Positions 11,521 through 24,200 of a stretch of DNA of 64,000 nt are shown in pieces. The notes beneath the pieces were generated by a model. The model did no database searches and had not been told where the DNA came from. It saw nothing but the letters and a program-made list of their open reading frames with translations. Position 1 is the stretch's first letter, and each line of letters begins with the position of its first letter. The stretch is from Rhizoctonia solani. Taxonomy: Eukaryota > Basidiomycota > Agaricomycetes > Cantharellales > Ceratobasidiaceae. The DNA lies in the NCBI RefSeq assembly GCF_016906535.1, contig NC_057376.1, positions 1,612,001-1,676,000 on the forward strand. Direction: 5' to 3'. Made by a program: the position numbers and the translations under genes.

Positions 11521-14060
11521 ATGGAATCAGCCGTCGCTGTGGAACCCATTACGACTGGAAATAAAACGATGGAAAGTGAACCTACAGGTACGCGCGGAGG
11601 TTCCTCTGTCTATCTTTTCAGCCTGACGTTAAGCTTTAATAGTGGCATCACCACGCTCTTCTTCTTCCTCGGTCGTACACGCCCTGAACACGTCCAAGTC
11701 CACAACAACATCTACTACAAGTGTTGATACTCCCAGAGACGGGGATTCTCCGAGGCCTAGTACAACACCTAAAGAGACTGATACTATTAAAGATACCGAA
11801 GATGAATTTCAAGAATTATCTCTCGACGATACCGAGGCCGCAGACCCCCGTTTTTCGACGGTCCCGCTCTATACACCAAGTGTCAAGTCACGACCCCTTG
11901 ATTCACCTGAACAATCCAAACCAGGCTCCCCCACTGGCAGGCGGCGATCCACATCGGTTACCTCTCCTATACCTGCGGTAGCAGCTCTGAAGCAGTCTCG
12001 TCGTAAAACAATTGCGTCGGGTTCATCGGCAGGAAATTTACCGTTGCTCCTTGCGCGCCTTGAACAAAAGTCGGCCAAGAAGAAGCAGACCCTTCGTTGA
12101 AACGGGCGAGTGTGGACGGAGCAAGTAAGCTGGTTGATGGCTTCAAGAAGATCCATGATGACTCGGAAGGAGATACGGCTGGAGCTGTTGATTGGGGATT
12201 CTGGGGTGAAGTGGTTGCGAGTGAGTGTTGAGCCATGCCGTCTCTGGATAAAACATTAACAGGAGTGATAGACTATGAAGAAGTCGCACGAACACGGCCA
12301 ACTGAACTGGCTCAAGCTATTGAGAATGGCATCCCTGCTAGCTTGAGGGGAATGATGTGGCAGCTCATGTGCGTACCAATTCACATCCAAGTTTCGGCTC
12401 GGCTCAAACTCACTCACTCAATACACAGGTCAGCGAGTAAAGACGCAGCACTTGAAAAAATTTACTCGGACCTAATCAAAAAACCTACACCGCACGAAAA
12501 AGCAATCATGCGCGACCTTGGTCGGACATTCCCGAACCACGAGTTTTTCACAGACGGCAGTGGGGTGGGACAGGAGAACTTGTTCAATGTCCTCAAGGCG
12601 TATTCTTTGTATGTTCCAATTCTGTCTCGCGAGAGATTTACAAAAAGATTACTAATATCGAGTTGGGTTTAGGTATGATCCGGATGTTGGATATTGTCAA
12701 GGATTGGCCTTCATAGTTGCTGCTCTACTCTTGAATGTACGTTCTCCTCGCCTCCCATTCTGTACAATTCTTAACAACATGGCTGTGATTAGATGCCTGA
12801 TGAAGAAGCTTTCTGCGTTCTTTGTCGGTTGATGCACTCTTGTACGTTTACAAAACTCACCCTCCCCTCTTGTGACTGATTCTCAATCTCTTCCAGACGA
12901 CCTTCGCGGGCACTTCCTTCCCGATATGCCGGGGCTCCAACTCCGGTTGTACCAATTTGACAGGCTAGTCGAAGACGTCCTCCCAGTATTACACATTCAT
13001 TTCGTGAGACAAGGCATCAAGAGTAGCATGTATTGTAGCCAGGTCCGTTTGCTCCTTCCCCTTATCACAACGTAAAACTAAATGTGGAATTATGATAGTG
13101 GTTCTTGACTATGTTTTCATACCGGTGAGTCTACTACTCCCAATTCCCAAAATCAAATTAATTAACAAGGTTGAAACGCAGATTACCTTTAGACCTTGTA
13201 TTCCGAATCATGGACACTGTATTTGCTAATGGGATTGAAGCTATCTTCGGATTCAGCTTGGTCCTTTTGTACAACAACGAAGAAGCGATCTTGAAACTGA
13301 AGTTTGATCAGATACTGGAGTACTTGAAAGGGCCTCTCTTTGATTCTTACAAGGTGAGGAATAGGGCTTACCCGACGCATGGCCCAACTAACTATTGGGA
13401 TAGATCCCAGAATCAGAGCGCTCCTCTACGTCGTCTTCTGCTCTAGAATATAGGGCAGACGATTTTGTTCAAGACGCATTCAAGATTAGCCGGACATTTA
13501 CGCCGTTTATGCTTGACTCGTATGCGGGCGAGTACCAGGCCAAAGTCAAAGCTGAGAATGCGCACCAGGAGGAAATGGATGCGCTGAGGGCTATCAACCG
13601 GAACCTAAGTCAGCACGTGTAAGTGTCTATTGCTTCAGGAGCAGGTCTGGTGCTAACGGCATGGTGCAGAAAACAACTTGAAGCTTCTCTGGCGCAGATA
13701 AATACTGAACATTGCGCTTTGGTGGTATGCACCTCTTTACTTCCCCTCGATTGATGCAGCTGACTGATGAGCATCTCAGAAACAATTGGTAATGAGCAAG
13801 TTGGAACAGGAAGAACTAGAGGGAGAGTTGGTTAAATTCAAGATTCTGTAAGTGCCCTGGGCTGCGGTTGAAAAATAGGAAAAACTGATTGACCGGGGAA
13901 TAGCTACGCCGAGCTCATGCACCAGAAAGAAGACGATAACCATCGTGCATCGATCCAAAGCATGAAAGCAGCGCGAGCTAGCACAACAAGTAGCCAGTTG
14001 CTCGTGCGAATCCAGTGTCCCCTGCCTTCTTGTTTACTTATGACTTTCTCAAGACAATGA
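11521..14060 (+). CDS. TBC-domain Rab GTPase-activating protein (Gyp5/EVI5-like)
   Basis: Predicted to accelerate GTP hydrolysis by Rab proteins in vesicle traffic. The start at 11521 gives a Ser/Thr-rich N terminus. LPLLLARLEQK near 12045 and AGAVDWGFWGEVVA near 12180-12220 are typical of the EVI5/Gyp5 group. The TBC domain follows: NGIPASLRGMMWQLM (12328), then [26 protein letters not shown] with the conserved Gln finger YCQG (about 12700), CVLCRLMHSYDLRGHF, LPVLHIHFVRQGI, WFLTMFSYRLPLDLVFRIMD and AIFGFSLVLL (13220-13270). A coiled-coil tail rich in Gln, Glu and Lys ends at TGA 14058-14060. The Arg finger is expected in the first TBC block (SLRGMMW). The reading frame slips by one base at about 12064-12085, between LARLEQK and DPSLKRAS. 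At least eight introns. Confidence 0.88.
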
Positions 14061-15034
14061 CGACAACCCACTTGTAGACTTGCTTACTTGCTGTGTACTT
14101 TATGCTTTCCTCGCCCCCCACGTTTTTGCTCGTGTATCGCTTGCAATAGGACAATCAAACTTTCTTATACTGCGAGCCTTCTCGCCACCTTTTGACAATG
14201 ACGTTTACATTATTAATTTCACACACTTGACTTTGCGGCAAGACTGAGCGATAGATTAATAGGAGGAGCGGCAAAATTTCACTCCTTTTCGCTTCCGCGA
14301 CGGATGTAATAAATCAAGGAACAACACCAATTCATTTCGTCTGGCCCTCTCCCCGGATGTGATTTCATCCCAGATTCAAACTCTCGGGTTGAGTAAATGC
14401 CCGGCTTTTACTCGGAATGACGTTTCCGGTGATGATGGAGCATTACAGTGTTCCCTCCCCCTATGACGAATTAGGTTATATGCCATGGTTTTAATGACAG
14501 GATTGAGTGGCCTTGCTTTTGAAGGCTGAGCCGGGGCCCGGAGGTAAGGTTTTGTCAGGTTCTCGATGGTATTTTTGTATCCTCTTTAGTTTCCTGCTCG
14601 GCAGTAGGCGGTGGAGTGAGAGAGATCAAATGAGAATAGATAGGATTTGAGTGTAAGTTACACTGCTTTTATATGGGTACATGCTACAGGGTAATAGGTA
14701 GAAACAGATAGAAAGCATAAGACATACGATTTTTTTCTCGGAGCATAGGGGGCATAACCAATAAAAACGGGGAAGCTAGCAGAAAGGACAAGGCAAAGAC
14801 AGAGGCAGATGAGGGAAGAAAACGCAACCGAAGCCGACAGCTAACAATAACAACAACAATCTAGCAAGTGTAAAGCGCAGTACGGAGGGTAGTAAGATCT
14901 AATACGAACCAGTCAAATAGATCGTTCGATTCAAGTCAATAGTCCAACCAGAACAATGGGTATACGAGGTTATTTTTTTTCTTGTTGGGAGGATTCTATG
15001 CACAATGATCGTCTTGAATTTGGCGATTGTGCAT
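14061..15034. other. Convergent intergenic region
   Basis: Between the 3' ends of the TBC gene (plus) and the Mei2-like gene (minus). No gene recognised; presumed 3' UTRs. The last Mei2-like exon could extend to 14899 if the GC-AG intron I infer is not used. Confidence 0.5.
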
Positions 15035-17880
15035 TTAGTGTACAACCCACTGGGCTGGCCGTGAGCGAAAGAACGACGGGTTCGGCGGATACTGCTCCCG
15101 ACTGTTCCAAAGCAACAAAAAAAAGCACCAGTAAACAAGTCAGATTGGAAGATCCCGGCTTGAAGAAAGCGATACTTGCCAGGGAAAGATTGAGGCAACC
15201 CAACGTGTTCGCCCGATGAATAGAAGATCCTGGGGCGCCATACAGGTCTATTACACATTAATAGTCTATGATCAATCAATTGTTCTAATATAGTGTGTGC
15301 CACAGCCTACCTCGTGTCCATGATAGACGAGTTTTTGAATTTCTCTGTCAGGTGATATGAGTTTAATTCAAGAGTGGAGTGGGAACGAATGAAAAATAGA
15401 CTGACCAATGAGGGCTTCTTTCCCTTGACTTGATTAGACGGTCAGTTGATCCATTCGAAGATTCCGAGAAGAGAACTTACTAGTTTGCGTATCCCGCGCC
15501 AAGGACCTTTTCGGACGCATACATGTTCCTGGTAAACGGTTGAGTGAATAGAGTAATGCTGAGTTGCGTGGAGCATACCATTTACGCCCTAGTCTAGCTT
15601 TCATAAACTTTAAGAGGTCGGATATGTTGATAAAGTTGACAAAGGCGTAGCCGACGTTGCATTCATTTTGGAAGTCAAAACTGGAGGGCGCAGAATTAAG
15701 ATGGAACGCAAGCAAAACATGTCAAGAATGTAACCTACCGAAGGTAGAGAAAGTCGATAGCGCGCGGGGTTACCTAGACTAGACGTCAGCTCTGTTGGCA
15801 CGTAACACGGACGGACGGCACATACAACTTCAATAAAATCAATCAAGTTCTTGGTGCTCATTTTATTGGGAATCTGCCAGCAGATGAGTAACTCGAGAAC
15901 CAACTCCGAGAACACTACTCACATTCTTCAACATGATTGTCGTACGAGTATCCAACCCTGCTTCGATCCGTGCAATGTCGACCCGGTTTCTCTCCGGCGG
16001 AGGGTCCCGAAGAAGGTCGAGGACGGCCCGAGCGCTTGCAGGAAGGCACATATGTGCAGCGCTGCCGCCTAGGCCACTGCTCGAGCGCGAAGAGTGGCTA
16101 CCACGCACTTGGATAAACCCATCGAGATCGTCGACCCGCTCGTCTTCCTCGTCTCTCTCGACAGCGGCGGACGTCCACTGATTATTCGATGGCGGAGGAA
16201 GCGCCTGGAACGGAGGCAGGGACATCTTACGACCGAGACCGGCAGGAGTGGAGGGGGCGGTGGAGACCGTGCGATCAGACGGGAGCGAGAACAGAGGGGT
16301 CGAGTCTTTACCAAAGCTCGTACCGGTTCCAAAAAGTTTAAACGAGAGCGAGGTCGCGGAGCTTGCACTGGCGCTGGCGCTGTCAAATGAATGGGCAACT
16401 GAGCGCCGGCGGCGTGGCTCTTGGGAAGGCTCCTGCGGGCTGTGGTCGTCTGGGTAGGTTGGGAAGGGGACGCCTGGCGAGTGAGCGTCTGATAGAAGGT
16501 TGTCGGTCGAGGAAGCCGAGCGCGGAGAGCTTGAAGGGAAAGCGGAGCCAGTAGACGCGCGTCGGCCATAGCGAGCGCGATGATCGAATATTCCAGAACT
16601 GCTCGGGGTCGTAGGAGTATCGTCGCGCCCATCGGATGGGAAGGGAACGCCTTCGATATATGCGTGTTCATCCTCGGGTGCTTTGAGGTCAGCAGCTTGG
16701 AGAAGGTTCGCGAGCTCAACATCTTCGGCCGCGTTGCTGGAGCGGCTGCTGGATACAACATTCGAATGGGGGTCGGCACTGAGGTGTACAATAGCGCCGT
16801 GAAGTTTGTGGTTATTGAGAGTGACAATAGCCTGCGCACTGTCGCGCGAATCAAAGAACTCGGCGTGAAAGCGCTGCGCATATAAGCACCGGTTCGACTT
16901 AAAATGGAAAGATGCGGCTCACTTTGTAATGCATTCCTACGACACGGAAGAGCTTGAGATCACCGAATGTCGCCAGTAGACCCTGCATTTGAGGGCCGAG
17001 AAGTGTGGTCCTTCCAACAAGGGTAACGTAGACACGTGAGTCGCTGTCGACTAGGACAGGGGAATCGCTCAAAATCTACGAACAGGTCAACCCAGCGACG
17101 AGCAGTAGACATCAAGTATACCCACCTGTTTCAGTTCGGGGTACGACGGAATACGTGCGGAGAGTGTGTGCGCTTCAAAGTACTTGTGGGGATTCTCTTG
17201 GATTTTGGAAAGTGCCTGAGATGCATGGCGGCTGTCGTAGAATGCAAGAATGACCTGGCCGCAGCGTAAGCAGCACGTGTGGACGTGCGAACGAGATGAA
17301 CTTACCACACCATGCTCTGCTTGTAGCCGTACGAAGATACCACGGAGTTGGCCCAAGGACTCCAAAGTAGTCTTGAGATCATCGCCGGAGGCGGCACGAG
17401 GGATACCCTCGACCTGCAACAGGGATTAGTGGATGTAGGTTGATTACTAAAGACACTGACGTAGAGGAACTTGTCGCTTATGCTGGACGCCTCCATGCTT
17501 TCGGGCGATGGGCGACGCTCGCCTGGGGCTGGACGATGAGAGTTGCGGATCTTGGGCATGGCACGTCGCAGCGCTTGGGCAAGAGGGTCGATGCGCGGAG
17601 CCGGGGACGGAGACGGGGAGCCGTTCGGAACCGACAAACGTGGAAGCGCCTTGGCTGTCAGGCCAGACGGGACAAACGCAGGCGCTTGCGGATGCAGCTG
17701 CGAGTGGATGGCAATGTGCGCTGGCTCCTGCGCATACTGCAGCGGCAAACCAGGGGGAGACGATGGCGGGATACTGGCAGGGAACATGAACGGGGGACCG
17801 GAGAATGCCGGGTCATAGTAGTACATAGGTAATGCAGGAATGTGCGTCTCGGGGGGAGACCAGTAGGGATGTGGCGGCAT
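15035..17880 (-). CDS. Mei2-like RNA-binding protein with three RRMs
   Basis: Mei2-type proteins bind RNA through a distinctive C-terminal RRM and control entry into meiosis in fission yeast; the role here is inferred. The ATG at 17880 opens a Pro-rich N terminus. RRM1: LQVEGIPRAASGDDLKTTLE (17415) through ILAFYDSRHASQALSKIQ. RRM2: VYVTLVGRTTLLG (17030) and FHAEFFDSRDSAQAIVTLNN. A Ser/Pro-rich linker with acidic ERDEEDERVDD follows (16800-16130). The Mei2-type RRM3 is spread over several exons: TRTTIMLKN (15935), IPNKMSTKNLIDFIE (15870), NECNVGYAFVNFINISDLLKF (15670), GRKWNMYASEKVLGAGYAN, YQGKEALI, EKFKNSSIMDTR and VWRPRIFYSSGEHVGLPQSF (15245). The 3' end is uncertain: either a GC-AG intron and a stop at 15035, or reading on to 14899. 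Confidence 0.87.
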
Positions 17881-19101
17881 GGCAGTAGACAGAGATCAGC
17901 GCTTGGTCGAGGGGGGCGTAGGCAGTTGTAAGGCTAAGTGCTCTGGTCGGTGCTGCCTATGAGGACGGATCGACTGTAAACCCAGATAAACAATCGTGCT
18001 TCTTCGAAAAGCTCTATCATGGGGTCCGAGCTTGCCCAAGGAATCTTTACTTCCTTTTCCGCCGCTGAATCCATATTTCCCTAACTCACGATTAGGTGGT
18101 GTTTTCACTCGGCTTCCCCGATCATCGCTTCAAAAGCGTGTACCCTTACACATACCTGATAGGATAGATTAAGGGCACCCCACCAAGGGCATGATGATTT
18201 CAGCTACCGTACGTCGCCGCACGCGACTTGGACGTCTCGCGTGTGTGGCCGAACACTCAAACATACCCCTCAGCCACCCACGTGTGCTGCGTAAATTGTC
18301 ACCCAAGCACATCTTCCCGTACCCGACAGGTTACCAGATCAAGGGCTGAACAATCCGTGGCCTTAATGTTGATCAATTAATCCAAATTAAGAAGCCCCCG
18401 GTACTGCCGTAATCAAGAGTCCATCACGTGATCGAGGACAACACCTGCCTGGCATCAGACCAGTGGCTTTGATCTAGTCGTTTTAGCAGTCGCCGCCACC
18501 GAGGCAACCTTCTCCCACTAGCTATTTGATCTGACAACCACTTGGGCATACCTGTCAAAAGGTAGCGGAAACTTTTTACAATAGCATATCAAATTCAAGA
18601 AAAACTGCCCGCACTGATCTCCGAGAGCCACCATTTTCGGCATCGACCCCCCAACTTGCCTGCGGATCATAATTCCGCATAGTGGCGAGGAATAGACTTA
18701 ATCTCTTCGCGCTGAGATGAAATCTAGAGCCATAGCCCACAGTGTAGATGCCACTTTGATATTCGAGAATCAGACGGTGACTTTCTATCCATGTATGGTA
18801 CTCGTCGTCACAAGTCTGAATCTTACCTGTAATTCAACGTGGACATGATTTGCAGTTACTCTGAGATTATCCGGGGTCTGAAACGTAAAATTCGAGTTCC
18901 AATATGCGCATGGAAATACCATAATTACGTCTGGCTCGTTTGGGGTCATCGATGTAGTTAAATTTATTCACACGGACTTTAGTTCACGTGTACTACTCGT
19001 GTGCTGGGGGTTGATTAGTGGCTGCTTGTAGCCGAGGGATAAGGGGCTTGGTTATCTAGCCACCACCATCACCGCCAAAACGGGGCTGCCAGCAAGCATA
19101 A
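17881..19101. promoter_or_regulatory. Divergent promoter region, Mei2-like / HAD hydrolase
   Basis: 1.2 kb with no gene recognised. It must hold both promoters. CACGTG palindromes occur at about 18425 and 18983, with a CCACGTGTG at about 18278; such E-box-like sites bind bHLH factors in fungi. A minus-strand open frame at 17896-18108 could be part of the Mei2-like leader, but a stop codon separates it from the chosen ATG. Confidence 0.45.
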
Positions 19102-20527
19102 ATGACGATTAAAATTGTTTTCTTTGACGCACTGTTTACGATTGTCCAACCCCGAAGACCCACTTTTGAACAGGTGAGTGGCATCCATAGCCTTGTCTGA
19201 ATCCGGGCAACGTGCCGGCCCGCCCCCGTCAGTAGTTGGCCGGGAGATTGCCGGGTTTGGGGTTGTGTTGGGTTTGTTATGCTGTATACTATTCTCGGGT
19301 ACAGTCTAATCCCCTCTGATCGTTTGATCGACGTACTTGGAATGGACAGGTGGTAAACATTAGACTGACAATCTTATAACCTATATCGACACCACTTTGC
19401 CGCTTAAATCCAATTCTGTTCTTTGGAAAACCTAAATGCTTTAGATCGAGCATTTACAGCAATTCGATGTCTCTCCCCCTCGATCTGTGACTTACGTTCG
19501 TGTTGATCGCGCAGTACCATCGAGTCCTGACACCCAAAGTTGGTCCACTGGATTCAGTTTTACTCAAGGGCTCATTTAAAACGGGTGAGTGTTTGAGGGT
19601 TGCGTTTTGATCTGATTAATTAAACCGCCATGTGCGTCTGGACAGCACTGAGACAAGTCCAGCGCGAGCGACCAGCGTATGGGGACGGCAAAACGGGACC
19701 AGTCGAATCTGATCCAGTGAGAAGTTGGTGGAGAGAAGTCATTAGCAGAACCGCGCTGGGCGCAGGAGCCGATCCACAGAGTAAGTAGGGGTCCGAAGGA
19801 GGTAGATAATTCACTAAGAGGGGTGTAACAGGAACAGAAGATCATTTGGACGAGGCGGTAACCGAACTATTGCATATATTCTCGTCGAAAGTGAGTTATG
19901 GGCTTCTGACGCACACCTGGTACGACTGATCTACTAGGAAGGATACAAACTCTCCGATGGAGCTCTACAAACTAGTAAGTCTACTTGATCTGATGTACCC
20001 TAGTCTAATTCCAATCCCATAACCAGTAAAAACACTTAATAACGAACTAGGCATACGTACGGGTTTAGTATCCAATTGTGATTCCCGCATTGGTAAGTCA
20101 GTCTCTCTTCTTCCCCACCTGTACTTCGAATTCATTCAGGCTGGCAGTCGATGCCCTGCGAGATTTAAAAGTGGCAAATCATCTTGACCCAATGGTATTT
20201 TCGGAATTTGAGAAGTGCGAGAAACCCGATGTGCGGATGTGGCAAGTCGCCTGTCAACGAGCCGGAATGGAAGTGAAAGAGGCGGTTCATGTAGGCGATG
20301 AATTTGATGCGTGAGTTGACCTTTGAATTGCGCCTATGGGAGTTCAACTTATGTGTAATTATAGGGATATAGTGGGCGCTACGCGAGCAGGAGTAAGAGC
20401 CATTTGGTATCGTCCGTCTGGACAAGACACACATGTTGAAGAAGATGCGACGATAATTGTACCTGAAGGAGTCATAGTAGCGAAGAAGCTGACCGATGTA
20501 GTCGATATTGTGAGAGGGTGGAACTAG
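19102..20527 (+). CDS. HAD-superfamily hydrolase (HDHD3-like)
   Basis: Predicted phosphatase-like enzyme of unknown substrate. ATG 19102 gives MTIKIVFFDALFTI, HAD motif I with the nucleophile Asp; the second Asp of the usual DxD is replaced (DAL), as in HDHD3-like proteins. Exons continue with YHRVLTPKVGPLDS (after a long intron of about 340 bases), a cap region with SWWREVISRTALGAGADP, and GLVSNCDSRI (motif II Ser). Motif III Lys lies in FEKCEKPDVRMW, and motif IV in VHVGDEFDADIVGATRAG (20290-20390). The gene ends at 20527, only 83 bases from the end of the converging ribosomal protein gene. Motifs are complete for the fold; catalysis with a single motif-I Asp is uncertain. Confidence 0.85.
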
Positions 20528-20610
20528 GCGTGAGTGTGTATATAAATGATATTGTCAACGAAGACATGTGAAGTGTAATGGCGAGCAAGGAGCGAAAGCG
20601 AACATAAAAC

Positions 20611-21078
20611 TTATATCAAACTACCGTAAGATATTGTCTTTTCGCGAGGCTTAACAATATCCTCCAATTTCTCACCCAGCTTGAGTGCGTTTACTCGAAT
20701 CACGCGGGGGTCTTGACGCATACGTGCGCCCAAAGCCTGCATGACTTTTGGAGATGCGTCAAAGTGCATGGTCCAATAACTACGAAGGCATAAGAACAAG
20801 TCATTATTCAAGGAAAAATATGACACACTCTCCGGTTGTATGCCATTGCTGGTGACTACGCATGCGCTGAGGTAGTACCCTGGTTCCCATACTCGTAATC
20901 TTACGAACGACGCCACCATGGTTCATAACATGCTGGGCCGTGACCGTAACAAGCTCTTTGATGTGTTTCTGAGAGGCCATAATTAAAACAAGCCACCTAA
21001 TTTAGATCAGGAGGTATTCGAGACACATACATATTCTCTAAAATGGCTAGAAATACATAGTAGCTCGTAGAATGGCAT
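20611..21078 (-). CDS. MRP17: Mitochondrial ribosomal protein bS6m
   Basis: Component of the small mitochondrial ribosomal subunit. The first exon from ATG 21078 reads MPFYELLCISSHFRE. After an intron: KHIKELVTVTAQHVMNHGGV and MGTRVLPQRMRSHQQ (20960-20840). After a second intron: YWTMHFDASPKVMQALGARM and RQDPRVIRVNALKLGEKLED, with the stop at 20611. The YWTMHFDASP and RQDPRVIR blocks are diagnostic of fungal bS6m. Length of about 125 residues is normal. It is divergent from TOM1 with 200 bases between the start codons. Confidence 0.9.
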
Positions 21079-21277
21079 GATCTCGGCTGCAGCGAGAAGT
21101 TTGAGTTTGCTCACAAGAGAGAGATCATTTCGCTTAGTCATCATATACAGTTACGGCGCTAAAGGGTCCAATTGCTTTCTTGGTTGACGCAAGTGGCTCG
21201 CTCAATTCGAACACGCTCGTCACTGGCCTTGATCTACGCGTAACCGATTATCGCGGCGAATCTTACATTCCGCCGCG

Positions 21278-24200
21278 ATGAAGATACAAAAACAATCTAA
21301 GAAAGTCGGGCAGCCGGTACGATGTTGTTTACTGTCATTACTTGACACCCTAACACACAAACCAAATTCTTCTAGCATCCCGAAGTGGCAGCCCTTATAT
21401 CGACACTTATCACTACGCCTCAAAGTGAGCTCGCCAAGTTCATAGAAGACATTCCTCTGTGGACCTGGCCGCGCTCCGATCTTAACTCATGGACCAAAGT
21501 CCTCAACCGATTCGATGCTATCTTCAACGATTTAATCGACAAATATGACCTCAATAAATTACAACTGAAAATTTTCGACGAGGCTGACAAGAAGCTACTG
21601 CTCGAGCTGCTCAGGTTCGAGCGAATGCTGTTAGAGAACTCGACGAACCGGAAGCTCTTTGCATCCTACGATGTGAGTTTATATTTTGGGTGAGCGGTTC
21701 CAAAGAAGCGCCACCTCGTTCCACTCGCCACGGATCACTGATCGTCGCATGCTTTGTCCAGCGGTTGAATGCACTTCTCGCGACTTCAGACTTGGATGTT
21801 TTGGTCGCTGTCCTACAACTCCTACTGCGTCCATCGCAGCAATATTCTTCACAACCGCCAACTCCTCATTCACTCAACATCTCGGCTCCAAGGCTGCAAG
21901 CACTTGCTATGCGATGGCCCGGCCTACGAGAGGCAGGAATAGAGTTACACGAGCTTTTGGATAAACCGGCTCAACCTGTATCAGCCGTAGCGAAGGTGAA
22001 GGCTCCTGAGACTAGTATTCGCTTTGGGTTCGGTACTGGTTCAAGCGGTTTTGCAACACCCACCCAAGTAGCTACCGGTGCTTCCACTCCTCGAGCGGGA
22101 CTATCCTCTTCCGGACTTGTCCCGAGTTCGGGCGACGTCACTTTTCAATTTTATCGCAAGACCGTTTCGGCAACCCAAGCACAGGAGCCCAAGGCCGAGT
22201 CATCTGAGGTAGAGCAAACGCCTACTCGGGCATCGGGCTCACGCCCTGCTTCATCTTCAAATCCATTTTCGCCATCCAAGGATGCATCCACAAGTACTCC
22301 TCAGACGGGAATGACCGTTGTCCGGTTGACGGATCTACAGAACCCAACTAAAGACTACATGCAAATCGTGGCCGAGGCTATTCAAAAATACGACATTCCC
22401 GATGAGGAAGTTTTCGAATTGATGTGCCGCGTCCGCATTGCACGCGTTTTGGGGCCCGGCCAAGAGCATGCACGCGAAAAGCTCGCATGCGTCCGATTAC
22501 TTGCCATTGCCATCTTTGGTTAGTATTTCCCTCAACAAACTGTGATTCTGTCGACTTATCGAACCTTGTTTTTGCAGCACACACCCAATCAGAGACACTG
22601 GCGCAACAGCAGCTTTTCTTGTATGAACCCGACCTTACACATCACCTCGCTGAGTTGATCCACCACGATCGCAATGTTCCGGTATCGGTTCAGGTTGCGG
22701 CTGTCAATGCGCTTGATGGAATAGCACGTTATCGCCATCGCTCAACCGAAGTGTTGGCCGCTGTAAATGCCAATGTGAGCCACGGCATTCTCATGGGTTC
22801 CTTGCGCAAGGCGGTCGATGAGATCGCAAAGCCGAATTGTGAGTAAAATTACCTCATACGAATAACTCCCGCTCAGCCATCCTTCAGCTCCTATGCCAAA
22901 TGAGTTCCCAGAGGCCTTACTCGGTTTCATCACATATCTTGCTTCTCAGTCTGCAGGAGGTACCCAAGTTGTGGGGGCCGGCCTCGTGCCTCAGCTCATT
23001 CTTTTGGTCGAGAATCGTCAGCAGAACGTATGACAGTGGTCTCGAAAGCCATGCCATTGATCGACAATTTGCTTTACGGTTTCCCTACTGCTTTCCAGCT
23101 GTTCGTGAATGCGCACGGTGTTGAAGCAATGGTTGATCGTATCTTGCATGAGGTCACAACTAGTATCGAATCGTATGGCGCTCTTGCAAAAGCGTCACCA
23201 CCCAACGGCGGATCATCAAGTATATATTTTTCATTGATTTTCCGCACATACCAACTCATCATATTTTTTAGGCCTGCTTCCTTTCGTAAAATCTTCCCTC
23301 CTGAAACATATTATTCGCTCTATGCATCGGATGATGCAATCATCAGGGACAGCCGAGGGGCTACGGACCTTGATTGATTCTTCCCTGGTCAAGTCAATCA
23401 AGTTGATCATGGAGAACAAGATCTTATTCGGCCCACCGATCTATTCCATTGGTATGCTAGTTTCCAGCTGTCAACACATATGTCCAACTAACTCTGGTTG
23501 GCACCACAGCCATCAACATCATGGCCATGTTTGTGCACAACGAGCCAACGTCGCTCGCAATCCTGCAAGAAGCTCATGTACCAGATGTCTTTTATGGCGC
23601 GATTGAAAGTGGCATCGAGCCTGCGATTGAAGCTATCACTTCTGTGCCAAATGCTATCGGTGCACTTTGTCTGAATCAGACCGGACTGAACCAGTTTAAC
23701 GAGCACAAGGCAGTTATGCCCACCTTCTTCTCGATGTTCACTAGCGAGCCTCATATCAAGGTTCTGCTCGAGAAGGACAACGCGAATGCTATTGGTGGTG
23801 CGATTGACGAGCTCATACGGCACCATCCCTCGTTGAAAGATGCTGTATTCGAAAGCGTTATTGGTACTCTGCAAAAAATTGAGTCTTTGGGAAACAGCTT
23901 CCAGATCCCCAAAGATCAGGAGAATATCTATAGAATGATAAGCACTACATCTCTCCAGTCTACGGGAACAATCCAAGAGCCTCCTGTTGCATCTTCCTCG
24001 ACTTGGTTGCCCACCGGTCAAGAATCTGCCCTTCCTTCTGGAGCTGTTACGCCCGCTGCTGCGCCGGAGGCTGAAGAGGCCGAATCCATCAAGCCCGAAC
24101 GAACGGAGAATGTCATTGCCTCCTTTATCGATATCTTGTGTCGGGCAAGTAGTGTGTTTGTATGCGTGTTCACCGTGATCTAACCTTACCACCTATAGTT

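Noticed and set aside
16225..16280. Apparent one-base slip in the Mei2-like linker
   Set aside because: On recounting, the run has five C (five G on the plus strand) and the frame is continuous.
16069..16881. 270-codon open frame on the minus strand inside the Mei2-like gene
   Set aside because: It is the alternative frame of the Ser/Pro-rich linker. The true frame gives DVELANLLQAADLK and joins MSLPPFQALPPP without any shift.
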